Source: Sabulicella rubraurantiaca (lineage in GTDB: Bacteria > Pseudomonadota > Alphaproteobacteria > Acetobacterales > Acetobacteraceae). From it: a DNA stretch of 64,000 nucleotides. The notes beneath the pieces were generated by a model. That model was not told where the DNA came from. It worked only from the letters and a program-made list of their open reading frames with translations, and did not search any database. Made by a program: the position numbers and the translations under genes. The stretch is taken from the NCBI RefSeq assembly GCF_017355885.1, contig NZ_JAFEUU010000001.1:186001-250000 (forward strand). Direction: 5' to 3'. Shown here piece by piece: positions 49,561 through 57,999 of the stretch (its first letter is position 1; each line of letters starts with the position of its first letter).

Positions 49561-49880
49561 CCGAGATCGCTCCCCTCGCGCGCATCTACCTGCCGCCGCG
49601 CCCCGCCACCCAGTCGGGCAAGGGCCGCAGCGGGGAATGGGTGCTGCGCTTCGCCCCGACCGAGAAGCTTCGCCTCGACCCCCTAATGGGCTGGGCGGGC
49701 TCCGGCGACACGATGAAGCAGGTCTACCTGACCTTCCCCACGAAGGAAGCCGCGATCGCCTATTGCGAGGCGCGCGACATCTCCTACGAGGTCGAGCCGC
49801 CCGCTTCCCCCGCACCGATCAAGCCCAAAGTCTATGCGGATAATTTCCGCTATGGCCGGGCCGAGAACTGGTCACACTGA
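49557..49880 (+). CDS. NDUFS4-like NADH dehydrogenase accessory subunit
   Basis: 107 residues. ARIYLPPRPATQSGKGRSGEWVLRF in outline, LMGWAGSGDTMKQVYLTFPT, EAAIAYCEARDISYEV, then PKVYADNFRYGRAENWSH. This is the ETC complex I subunit (NDUFS4 / 18-kDa) family. In mitochondria it stabilises the NADH-binding module. The ATG at 49557 overlaps the SGNH stop; tRNA-Arg begins 8 bases later. Confidence 0.9.
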   Translation: MTEIAPLARIYLPPRPATQSGKGRSGEWVLRFAPTEKLRLDPLMGWAGSGDTMKQVYLTFPTKEAAIAYCEARDISYEVEPPASPAPIKPKVYADNFRYGRAENWSH

Positions 49881-49888
49881 CCTGCTTC

Positions 49889-49965
49889 GCGCCCTTAGCT
49901 CAGTTGGATAGAGCAGGAGCCTTCTAAGCTTCAGGTCGCTGGTTCGACTCCAGCAGGGCGCGCCA
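49889..49965 (+). tRNA. tRNA-Arg(TCT)
   Basis: 77 bases with encoded CCA. Acceptor GCGCCCT/AGGGCGC, D-loop CAGTTGGATAGA, anticodon loop CTTCTAA (anticodon UCU) closed by GGAGC/GCTTC, and T-loop TTCGACT. It reads AGA and AGG, rare codons in this genome. Its 3' half is copied in decayed form at 50690. Confidence 0.97.
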
Positions 49966-49975
49966 AGTCTTCTGC

Positions 49976-50017
49976 GGGGCTCAGGGCGATGCAGGCCCTT
50001 AGCTTTTGCTGAGCCCC
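49976..50017. repeat. Nested inverted repeat after tRNA-Arg
   Basis: GGGGCTCAG (49976-49984) pairs perfectly with CTGAGCCCC (50009-50017), and an inner AGGGC/GCCCT stem lies in the loop. No T run follows. It may be a tRNA 3' processing or termination structure, or part of the remnant between the tRNA and its copy. Confidence 0.45.
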
Positions 50018-50158
50018 AGTGAACCTGGTTGGCTTAGCGCCTTCCCAGCCGCCGCCCTGGGCCGCCGTGTTGCCCCGGATCGCCCGGTTCGAGACTTGGC
50101 AAGACAAACCAGCCACACTGAAGTTGCTAGCCCTTCCGTGAGCGCGGCCCCAGGAAGG

Positions 50159-50440
50159 TCACTCCCCGCTTTGAGCGCCGGGGCGCGGCCGGGCTGGAGG
50201 CGCGCCGCCCAACGTGCCGGTGCCTGGGGTGCTGCGCGTAAAGACCGGGTCAGCCTCGCCATGCACACCGCTGAAGGTCGGAGTTCCGGCCGAGGACGGC
50301 GCCGAGCCCGCGCCCGAGCCGGTGCTGACGGGAACCGCGTCGCCGCGTACGCCGACGAAGGTGGGTCCGCCCGGGGCGGGATCGGCGCAAGCGGAGACAC
50401 TTGTAGCGGCCGCAAGAGCCAGGATCGCTGTGGTCTTCAT
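50159..50440 (-). CDS. Small putative lipoprotein with two internal repeats
   Basis: 93 residues. Signal MKTTAILALAAATSVSACAD with a lipobox-like VSAC; mature part carries two imperfect units, GGPTFVGVRGDAVPVSTG and GTPTFSGVHGEADPVFTR, separated by a Gly/Ser linker, then a Pro/Arg tail. Good ribosome site (AGAAGG) before the ATG at 50440. I do not recognise the family. Lies between tRNA-Arg and its decayed copy. Confidence 0.6.
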   Translation of the reverse strand: MKTTAILALAAATSVSACADPAPGGPTFVGVRGDAVPVSTGSGAGSAPSSAGTPTFSGVHGEADPVFTRSTPGTGTLGGAPPARPRPGAQSGE

Positions 50441-50856
50441 CCTTCTGCACTCCTCCGTTGTAGCATCGCGACTCCGTTAGGCGGGCGCGATGAATTTGGC
50501 CCTGCGTTTCGGCTAACGATCCGTTCAGCAGACGTTCGTCTGCCAGGTCGCAGCAACGCAGATGCCTCACGACGGCAAGAAGGTGGGCGAACTATGAATT
50601 TCGCAGCGTCAAGCGTCAAACGCGATGCGTGCTCAGAGCGTCCCGTCCGGACTTCGTTTGGGGTGCCAAGTGTCAATCCTTGAGCGGGGAAGCCCTCTAA
50701 GCTTCAGGTCGCTGGCTCGACCTTGGCGGGGCGCGTCAAGCCGCCCCTGCGATTGAGGCGCTGCCATTGCCGTTCAGGCGTGGCGCGAATGGTTGCGCGC
50801 ATCCCAAGCCGCCATGTGTGAGTTGAGCATCACACGGAACGAGAGGATGCCCGCTC
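50441..50856. other. Gene-free stretch holding a tRNA fragment
   Basis: No convincing coding sequence: frames here are short and Arg/Ser rich. The stretch contains the upstream region of the lipoprotein gene and the tRNA-Arg 3' fragment (50690-50739). The rest has lower GC and shows no repeat or recognisable gene. Confidence 0.55.
50690..50739 (+). pseudogene. Decayed copy of tRNA-Arg(TCT) 3' half
   Basis: TCTAAGCTTCAGGTCGCTGG at 50696-50715 is identical to 49923-49942 in the tRNA; the rest aligns with changes (T-arm CTCGACCTTGGCGGGG instead of TTCGACTCCAGCAGGG, and GCGCGTCA instead of GCGCGCCA). No 5' half is present. A 3' tRNA fragment downstream of the intact tRNA is the usual trace of an integrated element that used the tRNA as attachment site. 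Confidence 0.75.
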
Positions 50857-51147
50857 ATGCCATCGATTCCCGCCTTCCTGCTGCGCCAAGCCGCAATCGG
50901 CTTCGGCGTTGCGACGATCTTCGCCGCGGCGATCCTCGTCGCCGATCCGTCGGGGATGTCGGGCCTGCTGCTCGGCGCGGCCGAGCATCCGCTGCCGCTC
51001 CTGCTGCTCTGGGCCTTCCTGGGCATGACCTTCAGTGCGGTGCAGATCGGGGCGGCGGTGATGCTTTCCGCCGAGGAGGCGCCGCAGAGCGGGCGGCGCG
51101 TCCCGGTCCTTGTGCCCGTGCCGGTGCGTGTCACGCGCCGGCGCTAG
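50857..51147 (+). CDS. Small membrane protein of unknown function
   Basis: 96 residues with two membrane segments: FLLRQAAIGFGVATIFAAAI and PLPLLLLWAFLGMTFSAVQI. The C terminus is polar and ends RVPVLVPVPVRVTRRR, probably cytoplasmic. The ATG at 50857 gives MPSIPAF. Not recognised beyond being a small inner-membrane protein. Confidence 0.6.
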   Translation: MPSIPAFLLRQAAIGFGVATIFAAAILVADPSGMSGLLLGAAEHPLPLLLLWAFLGMTFSAVQIGAAVMLSAEEAPQSGRRVPVLVPVPVRVTRRR

Positions 51148-51150
51148 GCG

Positions 51151-52761
51151 CTACCCACGCAGTGCCTTGATCTGGCGGCCATAGCTGGACGGGTCGCAAC
51201 GCGCATCCACCAGGGCCGGGCGGCCGGATGCCAGCGCCTCCCGCATGGCGTCGCTAAACTCCGCCTCCGAGGAGGCACGCCACGCCTCCCCGCCGAAGCC
51301 GCGCATGACCTGGGCAAAATCCGCCTCCGGCCAGTCGAGTGACCGGGAAGGCAGATCTCGCCCGCCTTTCTTGATGTCGATCAGCGAAAGGGTGGCATCG
51401 TTGAAGACCACCACGACGAGGCGAAGCCCCATCGCCGCTGCCGTCGCCAGTTCGCCGAGCGCCATCAGCAACCCGCCATCCCCGGTGAGGGCGATCGCGC
51501 CGCGCGCCGGGTCGTGGATGGCAGCGGCAATGGCTGCGGGCAGGGCGTGACCCATGCTGGCGAGGCCATTGGAAATCAGCAGATCACCGGGCCTCTCGGC
51601 CTGCCAGAAGGTCGTGGACGGGAACATGTGGGCCCCTGCGTCCACGGCGACGCGCGGGTCTGCGCCGACCTCCCGGCATGCGGCCTGGGCCAAGCGCACG
51701 ATGGCCGACGGCGAGATGCCGAGATTGCCGCCCGGCCCGTTTTCCAGCGCCGCGAGCCAGGTTTCCCGGTGACAGGCGATGCAGCCTTCGGTCCAGCCCG
51801 ACCGGCCGGCCTTGCCGGCGAGCGCCTCCACCGCCGCTTCCCAGGCGCCAGTCACCTGCAATGTGGGGGCGCGGTATTCCAGGCTCCGCTCCGCATTGGC
51901 GAAATCCAGGATGGGCGCGTCGAAGCGCCAGGGCTGCGGGATGAACTCGATCGGGTCCGCGCCCAGCAGCAGGATGAGGTCGGCTTCGCGCAGGATCGGC
52001 GCCTCGGCCTCGCCGCCGGTGAAGACACCGCCAAAGAGCGGATGCGCATCGGGCACCACGCCCTTGGCCTTGTAGGTGACGAGTGCCGGACAGCAGAGCG
52101 CCTCGGCCAGTGCCCGCACGGCCTCCGCGCGGCCCGGAGCGGTCGCCTCAAGCCCTGCAATGAGGACGGGCCGCCGCGCGCCGGAAAGGAGGCGGCCCGC
52201 TTCCGCGACCAGCGCATGGTCGGGTGGGTTCAGGCGGGGCGGCGTCCAGGCGGGAGGGGCCGGAACCTCGGCACGCGCGTCCTCGCCGCTCAGCTCGACA
52301 TAGGCCGGCCCGCGTGGTTCGGAGAGTGCAGCGGAGAGCGCCTCCACCGCGGCGGCGCCGGCCGGGACATCCTGGCTCCGCTGCTGGGCGCGGGTGACGG
52401 GCGCCATCATCGCCGCCTGGTCGAAAAGCTGGTGCGTGGCGAAGCGGGCCTCCGCCTTGCCGAACCCGTCCGCCACGAGCACCACCGGCGCGCGTTCCAG
52501 GCTGGCATCGGCGATGCCGTTCGCCGCGTTGGAGACGCCCGGTCCGCGCGTGACCAGCACGCCGACAGGGCGATGGCTCAACTCCGCCAGGGTGAGGGCC
52601 ATGATGCCCGCGCCGCTTTCCGTGCGTGCGAGGTGGAAGGGAATCCCGCGCGCCTTCGCTGCGGCGATGAGGTCGAGCGAGGAGCCTCCGCCGGGCACGC
52701 CGAAGATCGCGGGCATCCCCGCTGCCGCAAATGCCACCGCCACCGCTTCCGCTCCGTTCAT
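51151..52761 (-). CDS. Thiamine pyrophosphate enzyme, acetolactate synthase-like
   Basis: 536 residues in the three-domain ThDP fold. PYR domain with IFGVPGGGSSLDLI and the proton-relay Glu in ARTESGAGIMAL; central domain; PP domain with ALTGDGGLLMALGELATAAA and VVFNDATLSLIDIK (Mg/ThDP motif GDG..N). Shorter than IlvB and without an IlvN gene nearby, so more likely a decarboxylase/lyase of another 2-oxo acid than true acetolactate synthase. Confidence 0.85.
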   Translation of the reverse strand: MNGAEAVAVAFAAAGMPAIFGVPGGGSSLDLIAAAKARGIPFHLARTESGAGIMALTLAELSHRPVGVLVTRGPGVSNAANGIADASLERAPVVLVADGFGKAEARFATHQLFDQAAMMAPVTRAQQRSQDVPAGAAAVEALSAALSEPRGPAYVELSGEDARAEVPAPPAWTPPRLNPPDHALVAEAGRLLSGARRPVLIAGLEATAPGRAEAVRALAEALCCPALVTYKAKGVVPDAHPLFGGVFTGGEAEAPILREADLILLLGADPIEFIPQPWRFDAPILDFANAERSLEYRAPTLQVTGAWEAAVEALAGKAGRSGWTEGCIACHRETWLAALENGPGGNLGISPSAIVRLAQAACREVGADPRVAVDAGAHMFPSTTFWQAERPGDLLISNGLASMGHALPAAIAAAIHDPARGAIALTGDGGLLMALGELATAAAMGLRLVVVVFNDATLSLIDIKKGGRDLPSRSLDWPEADFAQVMRGFGGEAWRASSEAEFSDAMREALASGRPALVDARCDPSSYGRQIKALRG

Positions 52762-52889
52762 CTATGCACTTCCTCTGCTGATTCGGCGGGCGATCGGACA
52801 CCGACGGGGCGAGAGGGGCAAGCCGTCGCGCTGGACATAGCTGGGGCAGCTTGGTGAAGTCAGGTCAAGGCCGGGCGCAGGGAGCCGCG

Positions 52890-54371
52890 ATGGGATCCGC
52901 ATTCAATGAGATGGGCGAGGGGCCGGACCACAGTGCCGCCTATGCCGAAGTCGCGCGCTGGCTGGCGGCGACACCGCCGGAGGAACTCGCGGCGAAGCGC
53001 GCCGAGGCCGAGTACCTCTTCCGAAAGGTGGGCATCACCTTCGCGGTCTATGGTGAGGGCGGCGACCCCGAGCGGTTGATTCCCTTTGACATCATCCCGC
53101 GCGTCCTCGCCCGCGCCGAATGGGACCGGCTGGCGCAGGGGCTGTCGCAGCGCGTGCGCGCGCTCAATGCCTTCCTGGCAGATGTGTACGGTGCCAGGGA
53201 GATCCTGCGTGCCGGCCGGATCCCGGAGAACCTTGTCCTCCGCAACGAGCAGTTCCGGCCCGAGATGGAAGGCTTCGCGCCGCCGGGCGGCGTCTACACC
53301 CATATCGCGGGCATCGACCTCGTCCGCACCGGTCCGGACGATTTCTACGTGCTGGAGGATAATTGTCGTACGCCCTCCGGCGTCTCCTACATGCTGGAGA
53401 ACCGGGAGGCGATGCTGCGGCTCTTCCCGCGTCTGTTTTCGCGCCATCGCATCGCGCCCGTCAGCCGCTACCCCGAAGAGCTGCTGGAAACGCTGAAGGC
53501 AGCCGCGCCGGAGCGCGCGGGACCTGACCCGACCGTCGCCATCCTCACGCCAGGCCATTTCAACAGCGCCTATTACGAACACTGCTTCCTCGCCGACGAG
53601 ATGGGGGTGGAAGTGGTGGAAGGCGCCGATCTCTGCGTCGAGAACGACGTGGTCCACATGCGCACCACCGCCGGTCCACGCCGCGTGGACGTGATCTATC
53701 GCCGGATCGACGACGACTACCTCGACCCGCGCGCCTTCCGGCGGGATTCGATGCTTGGCGTGCCGGGTCTCATCGCCGCCTATAAGGCAGGCAACGTGGC
53801 GCTGGCGAACGCGCCGGGCTGCGGCATCGCCGATGACAAGGCAATCTATCCCTACGTGCCCGACATGATCCGCTTTTACCTGGGCGAAGAGCCGCGCCTC
53901 GCCAATGTTCCCACCTATCTCTGCGAGCGCGACGAGGATCGCGCCTATGTGCTTTCCCACCTGGACGAGTTGGTGGTGAAGCTGGCGCAGGGCTCTGGTG
54001 GCTACGGCATGCTGATCGGTCCGCACGCGACCCGGGAGCAACGCGAGGATTTCGCTGCGCGCATCCGCGCCAACCCCTCCCACTACATCGCGCAGCCGAC
54101 CCTGGCACTGTCCACCGTGCCGACGCTGTGCGGCGACGCGGTGGCTCCGCGCCACGTCGATCTGCGCCCCTTCGTGCTCTCGACGCGCGATCATGTGCGG
54201 ATCGTCCCGGGCGGTCTGACACGCGTGGCGTTGCGTGAAGGGTCGCTGGTGGTAAATTCGTCGCAGGGTGGCGGCACCAAGGACACCTGGGTTCTGGATG
54301 AGGAGGCCTCGTCGCCCGGCCAGTCGCAGTCCCAGTCCCAGTCCCAATCGCAGGGCTACATCTCGTGCTGA
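52890..54371 (+). CDS. Circularly permuted type 2 ATP-grasp protein
   Basis: 493 residues. AFNEMGEGPDHSAAYAEVAR, EEYLFRKVGITFAVYG-like N region, PFDIIPRVLARAEWDRLAQG, DLVRTGPDDFYVLEDNCRTP and VVKLAQGSGGYGMLIGP (nucleotide binding). It belongs to the conserved four-gene locus (ATP-grasp, alpha-E, transglutaminase, Anbu), thought to make and handle a peptide-like product. The C terminus has five Gln-Ser repeats. Start ATG 52890, AGGGAG ahead; other ATGs at 52911 are possible. Overlaps the alpha-E gene by seven bases. Confidence 0.88.
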   Translation: MGSAFNEMGEGPDHSAAYAEVARWLAATPPEELAAKRAEAEYLFRKVGITFAVYGEGGDPERLIPFDIIPRVLARAEWDRLAQGLSQRVRALNAFLADVYGAREILRAGRIPENLVLRNEQFRPEMEGFAPPGGVYTHIAGIDLVRTGPDDFYVLEDNCRTPSGVSYMLENREAMLRLFPRLFSRHRIAPVSRYPEELLETLKAAAPERAGPDPTVAILTPGHFNSAYYEHCFLADEMGVEVVEGADLCVENDVVHMRTTAGPRRVDVIYRRIDDDYLDPRAFRRDSMLGVPGLIAAYKAGNVALANAPGCGIADDKAIYPYVPDMIRFYLGEEPRLANVPTYLCERDEDRAYVLSHLDELVVKLAQGSGGYGMLIGPHATREQREDFAARIRANPSHYIAQPTLALSTVPTLCGDAVAPRHVDLRPFVLSTRDHVRIVPGGLTRVALREGSLVVNSSQGGGTKDTWVLDEEASSPGQSQSQSQSQSQGYISC

Positions 54372-55291
54372 GCCGCGCCGCCGACTCGCTCTTCTGGCTT
54401 GGGCGCTACACCGAACGTGCGGCCAATGTCGCGCGTGGCCTCAACGTCGCCTGGCGCCTGGATGGGCTTGGCACCGGTGAGGACTGGCATCGCATCCTTG
54501 TCGCGTCCGGCTGCGAGCCGGGATTCATGGAGAAGCACGGCAAGGTGACGCCCGAGGCCGTGGTCGATTTCCTCGTGCGCGACCCGGACAATCCCTCGGG
54601 CATCCTGTCCTGCTTCGCCGCAGCGCGCTCCAATGCGCGGCAGGTCCGCACGGCGCTGACCGTGGATATGTGGTCCGGGCTCAACGAAAGCTGGGCGCAG
54701 TTCCGCAACTCCGCTCCCGAAGATTTCCAGGGGGAACGCCTTCCGGAGTTCCTGGATCGCGTGCGGGAGAGGGTGCTGCTGTTCAACGGAGCGGCGCAGG
54801 ACACGATGCTGCGTGGTGAGGCCTTCCTTTTCGTCCAGCTCGGCACGGCGCTGGAGCGGGCGGACAACACCGCGCGCATCCTGGACGTGAAGCACGACAT
54901 GCTGAAGCCGGGCAGCAACGGCACGGTGGAGTTCGCGCAGTGGCAGGCCATTCTGCAATCCGTCTCCGCCCTGCGTGCCTATCACTGGATATTCCGCGAG
55001 CGGCTGGACCCTGCCCGCATCGCCGAGCTGCTCATCCTGCGGCCGGAACTTCCGCGATCCCTTGTCGCTTGCCATTCGCGCGTGACCGAGGTGCTAGAGA
55101 TGATCGCGGCTGGGCAGGGCGGGAGGCGCGGCGAATGCCACCGCCTCTCCGGCGAGATCACCGCCTCGCTGCGCTACGGCAAGCTGTCCGACATCCTCGA
55201 GGGCGGTCTGCATGACTGGCTGACGCGCATGATTGGGCGAACGGCGCAGCTCGGCGGCGCCATCGAGGAATTCTACATCCAGGGGGGATGA
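54365..55291 (+). CDS. Alpha-E domain protein
   Basis: 308 residues, all helical. LSRAADSLFWLGRYTERAAN is the family start; ALERADNTARILDVKHDML and the C-terminal LGGAIEEFYIQ are typical. Starts with GTG. Function unknown, but always linked to the ATP-grasp gene; here the stop is followed after four bases by the Anbu gene, so the three form one operon. Confidence 0.88.
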   Translation: MLSRAADSLFWLGRYTERAANVARGLNVAWRLDGLGTGEDWHRILVASGCEPGFMEKHGKVTPEAVVDFLVRDPDNPSGILSCFAAARSNARQVRTALTVDMWSGLNESWAQFRNSAPEDFQGERLPEFLDRVRERVLLFNGAAQDTMLRGEAFLFVQLGTALERADNTARILDVKHDMLKPGSNGTVEFAQWQAILQSVSALRAYHWIFRERLDPARIAELLILRPELPRSLVACHSRVTEVLEMIAAGQGGRRGECHRLSGEITASLRYGKLSDILEGGLHDWLTRMIGRTAQLGGAIEEFYIQGG

Positions 55292-55295
55292 GGCC

Positions 55296-56033
55296 GTGAC
55301 ATATTGCGTCGGCCTTTGCGTGAATGAAGGCGTGGTGATGTTGTCCGACACTCGCACCAATGCCGGCCTCGACAACATCTCCTCCTTCTCGAAGATGTTC
55401 GTGGCCGAGCTTCCCGGCGAGCGGGCGCTCGTTCTGATGACGGCGGGCAACCTCGCCGTCACGCAGACCGTGTGGAACCTCCTGCAGCAGGGCATCTGGC
55501 TCAACGGGTCGCATCACCGGCTGGAGACGGTGCCGGACATGTTCCACGCGGCGCAGCTCGTGGGCGCCGCAGTCCGGCAGGTACAGCAGATGGATGGGGC
55601 CGCGCTGCTCGCCCAGGGTATTCCCTTTGAATGCTCCTTGCTGCTCGGTGGGCAGATCCAGAACGGCCCGCCACGGCTTTTCCTGATCTATGCGGCGGGC
55701 AATTTCATCGAGGCGACGGAGGACACGCCCTTCCTCCAGATCGGCGAGCATAAATATGGCAAGCCCATCCTGGACCGCGTGCTGAACATGAAGACCTCGC
55801 TCAATGAGGGCGTGGCGCTGACGCTGATCAGCATGGACAGCACCATCCGGTCCAACTTGTCGGTGGGGCTGCCGCTGGATCTCGCCGTGATCTGCCGTGA
55901 TGCGCTGCGGATCACGGCCCGCAAGCGCATCACGGAGGAAGACCCGTATTACCGCGCCATCCGCGAAGGTTGGGCCGGCGCGCTGCGCGAGGCCTATCTC
56001 AGCCTGCCGAAGCCAGACTTCCCACTGATCTGA
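55296..56033 (+). CDS. Proteasome-type protease (Anbu / bacterial proteasome homologue)
   Basis: 245 residues starting with GTG. Catalytic residues of the Ntn-hydrolase fold: T2 (N-terminal after Met removal), D18 (SDTRTNAG) and K33 (SFSKMF). LVLMTAGNLAVTQTVW and LLLGGQIQNGPPRLFLIYAAGN follow. Anbu forms HslV-like rings; its substrates are not known. No transglutaminase gene accompanies it here, although this is usual. Confidence 0.9.
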   Translation: MTYCVGLCVNEGVVMLSDTRTNAGLDNISSFSKMFVAELPGERALVLMTAGNLAVTQTVWNLLQQGIWLNGSHHRLETVPDMFHAAQLVGAAVRQVQQMDGAALLAQGIPFECSLLLGGQIQNGPPRLFLIYAAGNFIEATEDTPFLQIGEHKYGKPILDRVLNMKTSLNEGVALTLISMDSTIRSNLSVGLPLDLAVICRDALRITARKRITEEDPYYRAIREGWAGALREAYLSLPKPDFPLI

Positions 56034-57011
56034 TCAGCCGAGCGTAACTCGGGCGGTGCGCACCACCTCGCCCCAAAGGCGCGAGTCGCGGGCGATCAAG
56101 GCGGCGAAATCCTCGGGCGAGCCGGACAGGGGCTCGGCTCCCTGTTCGCGGAGCCGCGCGACGATTTCTGGCTGGGCGAGGGCGCGGGCAATGCCGGCAT
56201 TGAGCAGCGCCACCACCGGTGCCGGACTCCCCGCCGGCGTCAGCACGCCGAACCAGGAGGTGACCTCGTAGCCGCTGAGCGTCGCGCCGATGGTGGGGAC
56301 GCCCGGCAGGGACGACACAGGGCGCGGCCCCGCGACGCCGAGTGCCCTTACCGCGCCGCTCTGGATATGCGGCAGGATGGTTGGCAGGTGGTCCACCATC
56401 ATCAGCACCCGGCCCGAGACCAGATCCGTCATGGCCTGAGCGCTGCCCCGATAAGGGACATGGCTCAGCTCCACGCCTCCGCGTGCGCGGAACAGCTCGG
56501 CCGCGAGGTGGGTGATGGAGCCCTGGCCGGAGGAAGCGAAGGTGACCTGACCGGGCTCGGCCCGTGCCTTCGCCACGAGCCCGGCCACGTCGGAAACCCC
56601 CAGCGACGGATGCACAACCAAGACCATCGGGACGGAGGCGACGGTGCCCACCGGCGCGAAATCCTTCGCCGCGTCATAGGAGAGGCGCGGGTAGAGATGT
56701 GGTGTGATGGATTGCGTCGCGGTCGTGCCGAGCAGCAGCGTGTAGCCATCGGGTGCCGACTTCGCTACCGTTTCGGTTCCGATGGTGCCGCCGGCGCCCG
56801 TGCGGTTCTCCACCACGAAGGCCTGGCCGTGCTCGGCCTGCCAGGCCTGGGCGATGGCGCGGGCCAGGATGTCGGTCGCGCCACCGGCTGCGAAGGGCAC
56901 GATCAGGCGGACCGGTCGCTGCGGCCATGCCGCCTGGCCGAGAACAGGGCGAGGCAGGGCAAGGCTGGCAGCGCCGCACAGAGCGGCCCCCAACGCGTGG
57001 CGACGGTGCAT
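56034..57011 (-). CDS. Bug/TctC family binding protein
   Basis: 325 residues. Export signal MHRRHALGAALCGAASLALPR; mature part opens AAWPQRPVRLIVPFAAGGAT and VVENRTGAGGTIG. GGAGGAAAC precedes the ATG at 57011. Last gene of the long catabolic run 63231-56034 and its second receptor, presumably taking up a substrate or intermediate. Confidence 0.92.
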   Translation of the reverse strand: MHRRHALGAALCGAASLALPRPVLGQAAWPQRPVRLIVPFAAGGATDILARAIAQAWQAEHGQAFVVENRTGAGGTIGTETVAKSAPDGYTLLLGTTATQSITPHLYPRLSYDAAKDFAPVGTVASVPMVLVVHPSLGVSDVAGLVAKARAEPGQVTFASSGQGSITHLAAELFRARGGVELSHVPYRGSAQAMTDLVSGRVLMMVDHLPTILPHIQSGAVRALGVAGPRPVSSLPGVPTIGATLSGYEVTSWFGVLTPAGSPAPVVALLNAGIARALAQPEIVARLREQGAEPLSGSPEDFAALIARDSRLWGEVVRTARVTLG

Positions 57012-57090
57012 GATGTTTCCTCCGGGTAACGGGGTCTTCATGCCCCGGCTGCGCGAGGTTAAGCGCAGCGCATCGCCCCGTGGAACCCCC

Positions 57091-57900
57091 TCAGCTTCCG
57101 ACCTTGAGGGGGCTGACGAGCCCGCGTAGGCAGGCCAGCAGGGACAGGGCGGTGATGCGCCCCGTCCGCGGGTTCTCGTCGCTCGGCACGTTCTCGATCG
57201 TCATGGTGAGGCGGGCGGACTCGGCCTCGACCCGGATCGTGTGTGTGTTGCGCGTCACGCCAGGGTCGGCCCAGATCTCGACCGTGGTGCGCTCCGGGCC
57301 GATGCCGGCCATGGCCAGCGCGGCGGCGACGTTGACATTGGCCGGGAAGCCGGCCGCCGCGTCGAAGGCATTGCCGGCGAAGACGCGCTTCGCCTCCGTG
57401 ATGGTGTTCACGTCAATGCCCTTCTGATCGAGGTAGGGCGCCCCGGCGAGGCCACGCGGCGGCTTCCGCGTCTCAATGGTCACGCTCTCCACCTCGCCCT
57501 CCGCTGCGGCGCGCACGGCGTCGAGGCCGAGCAGCGCGCCGGTCGGGACGATGATCCGCGCCCCAGTCTCCCGCGCCCGGTCCACAAGATGCATGCGGGG
57601 GAGGAGCTGGCCGCAGGATGAGGGAATGAAGGCGCAGCCCGCCTCGATGGCGGCGGTCGCCACCTCCTCGAAGATGGCGGCGGGAGCGCATTCGACGATG
57701 ATGTCGCATTCGCGCGGCAGCTTGGCGATGTCGAGGATGAGGGGACGGTCCTTGAACCCCTTCATGACATGGCGCGCCTTCTCGGCATCGCGCACCGCCA
57801 CCGCTGCGAGCTTGAGGCCGGGCACTCCGGCATCCAATGCACGCGCAAGCTTCAGCCCGATGGCGCCCAGCCCGACGATGCCGACAGTGTAGCTTTCCAT
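57091..57900 (-). CDS. Aspartate dehydrogenase-like protein
   Basis: 269 residues. NAD(P)-binding TVGIVGLGAIGLKLARAL; IIVECAPAAIFEEVAT; IPSSCGQLLPRMHLVDRA; IIVPTGALLGLDAV; the C-terminal NVNVAAALAMAG region is typical for NadX/AspDH. AspDH oxidises L-aspartate to iminoaspartate, or the reverse amination. In a catabolic cluster it may instead handle an amino-acid product of ring cleavage; that is inference. Confidence 0.8.
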   Translation of the reverse strand: MESYTVGIVGLGAIGLKLARALDAGVPGLKLAAVAVRDAEKARHVMKGFKDRPLILDIAKLPRECDIIVECAPAAIFEEVATAAIEAGCAFIPSSCGQLLPRMHLVDRARETGARIIVPTGALLGLDAVRAAAEGEVESVTIETRKPPRGLAGAPYLDQKGIDVNTITEAKRVFAGNAFDAAAGFPANVNVAAALAMAGIGPERTTVEIWADPGVTRNTHTIRVEAESARLTMTIENVPSDENPRTGRITALSLLACLRGLVSPLKVGS

Positions 57901-57999
57901 GCTTCTCTCCCCGCGCATTGGCCGCGCGGGGGTAGCACAGCGCCCGGCCAAGTCCAGACACGTTGAGGCTACGGACCGGGGCGACCGGCCCGCCCGGAT

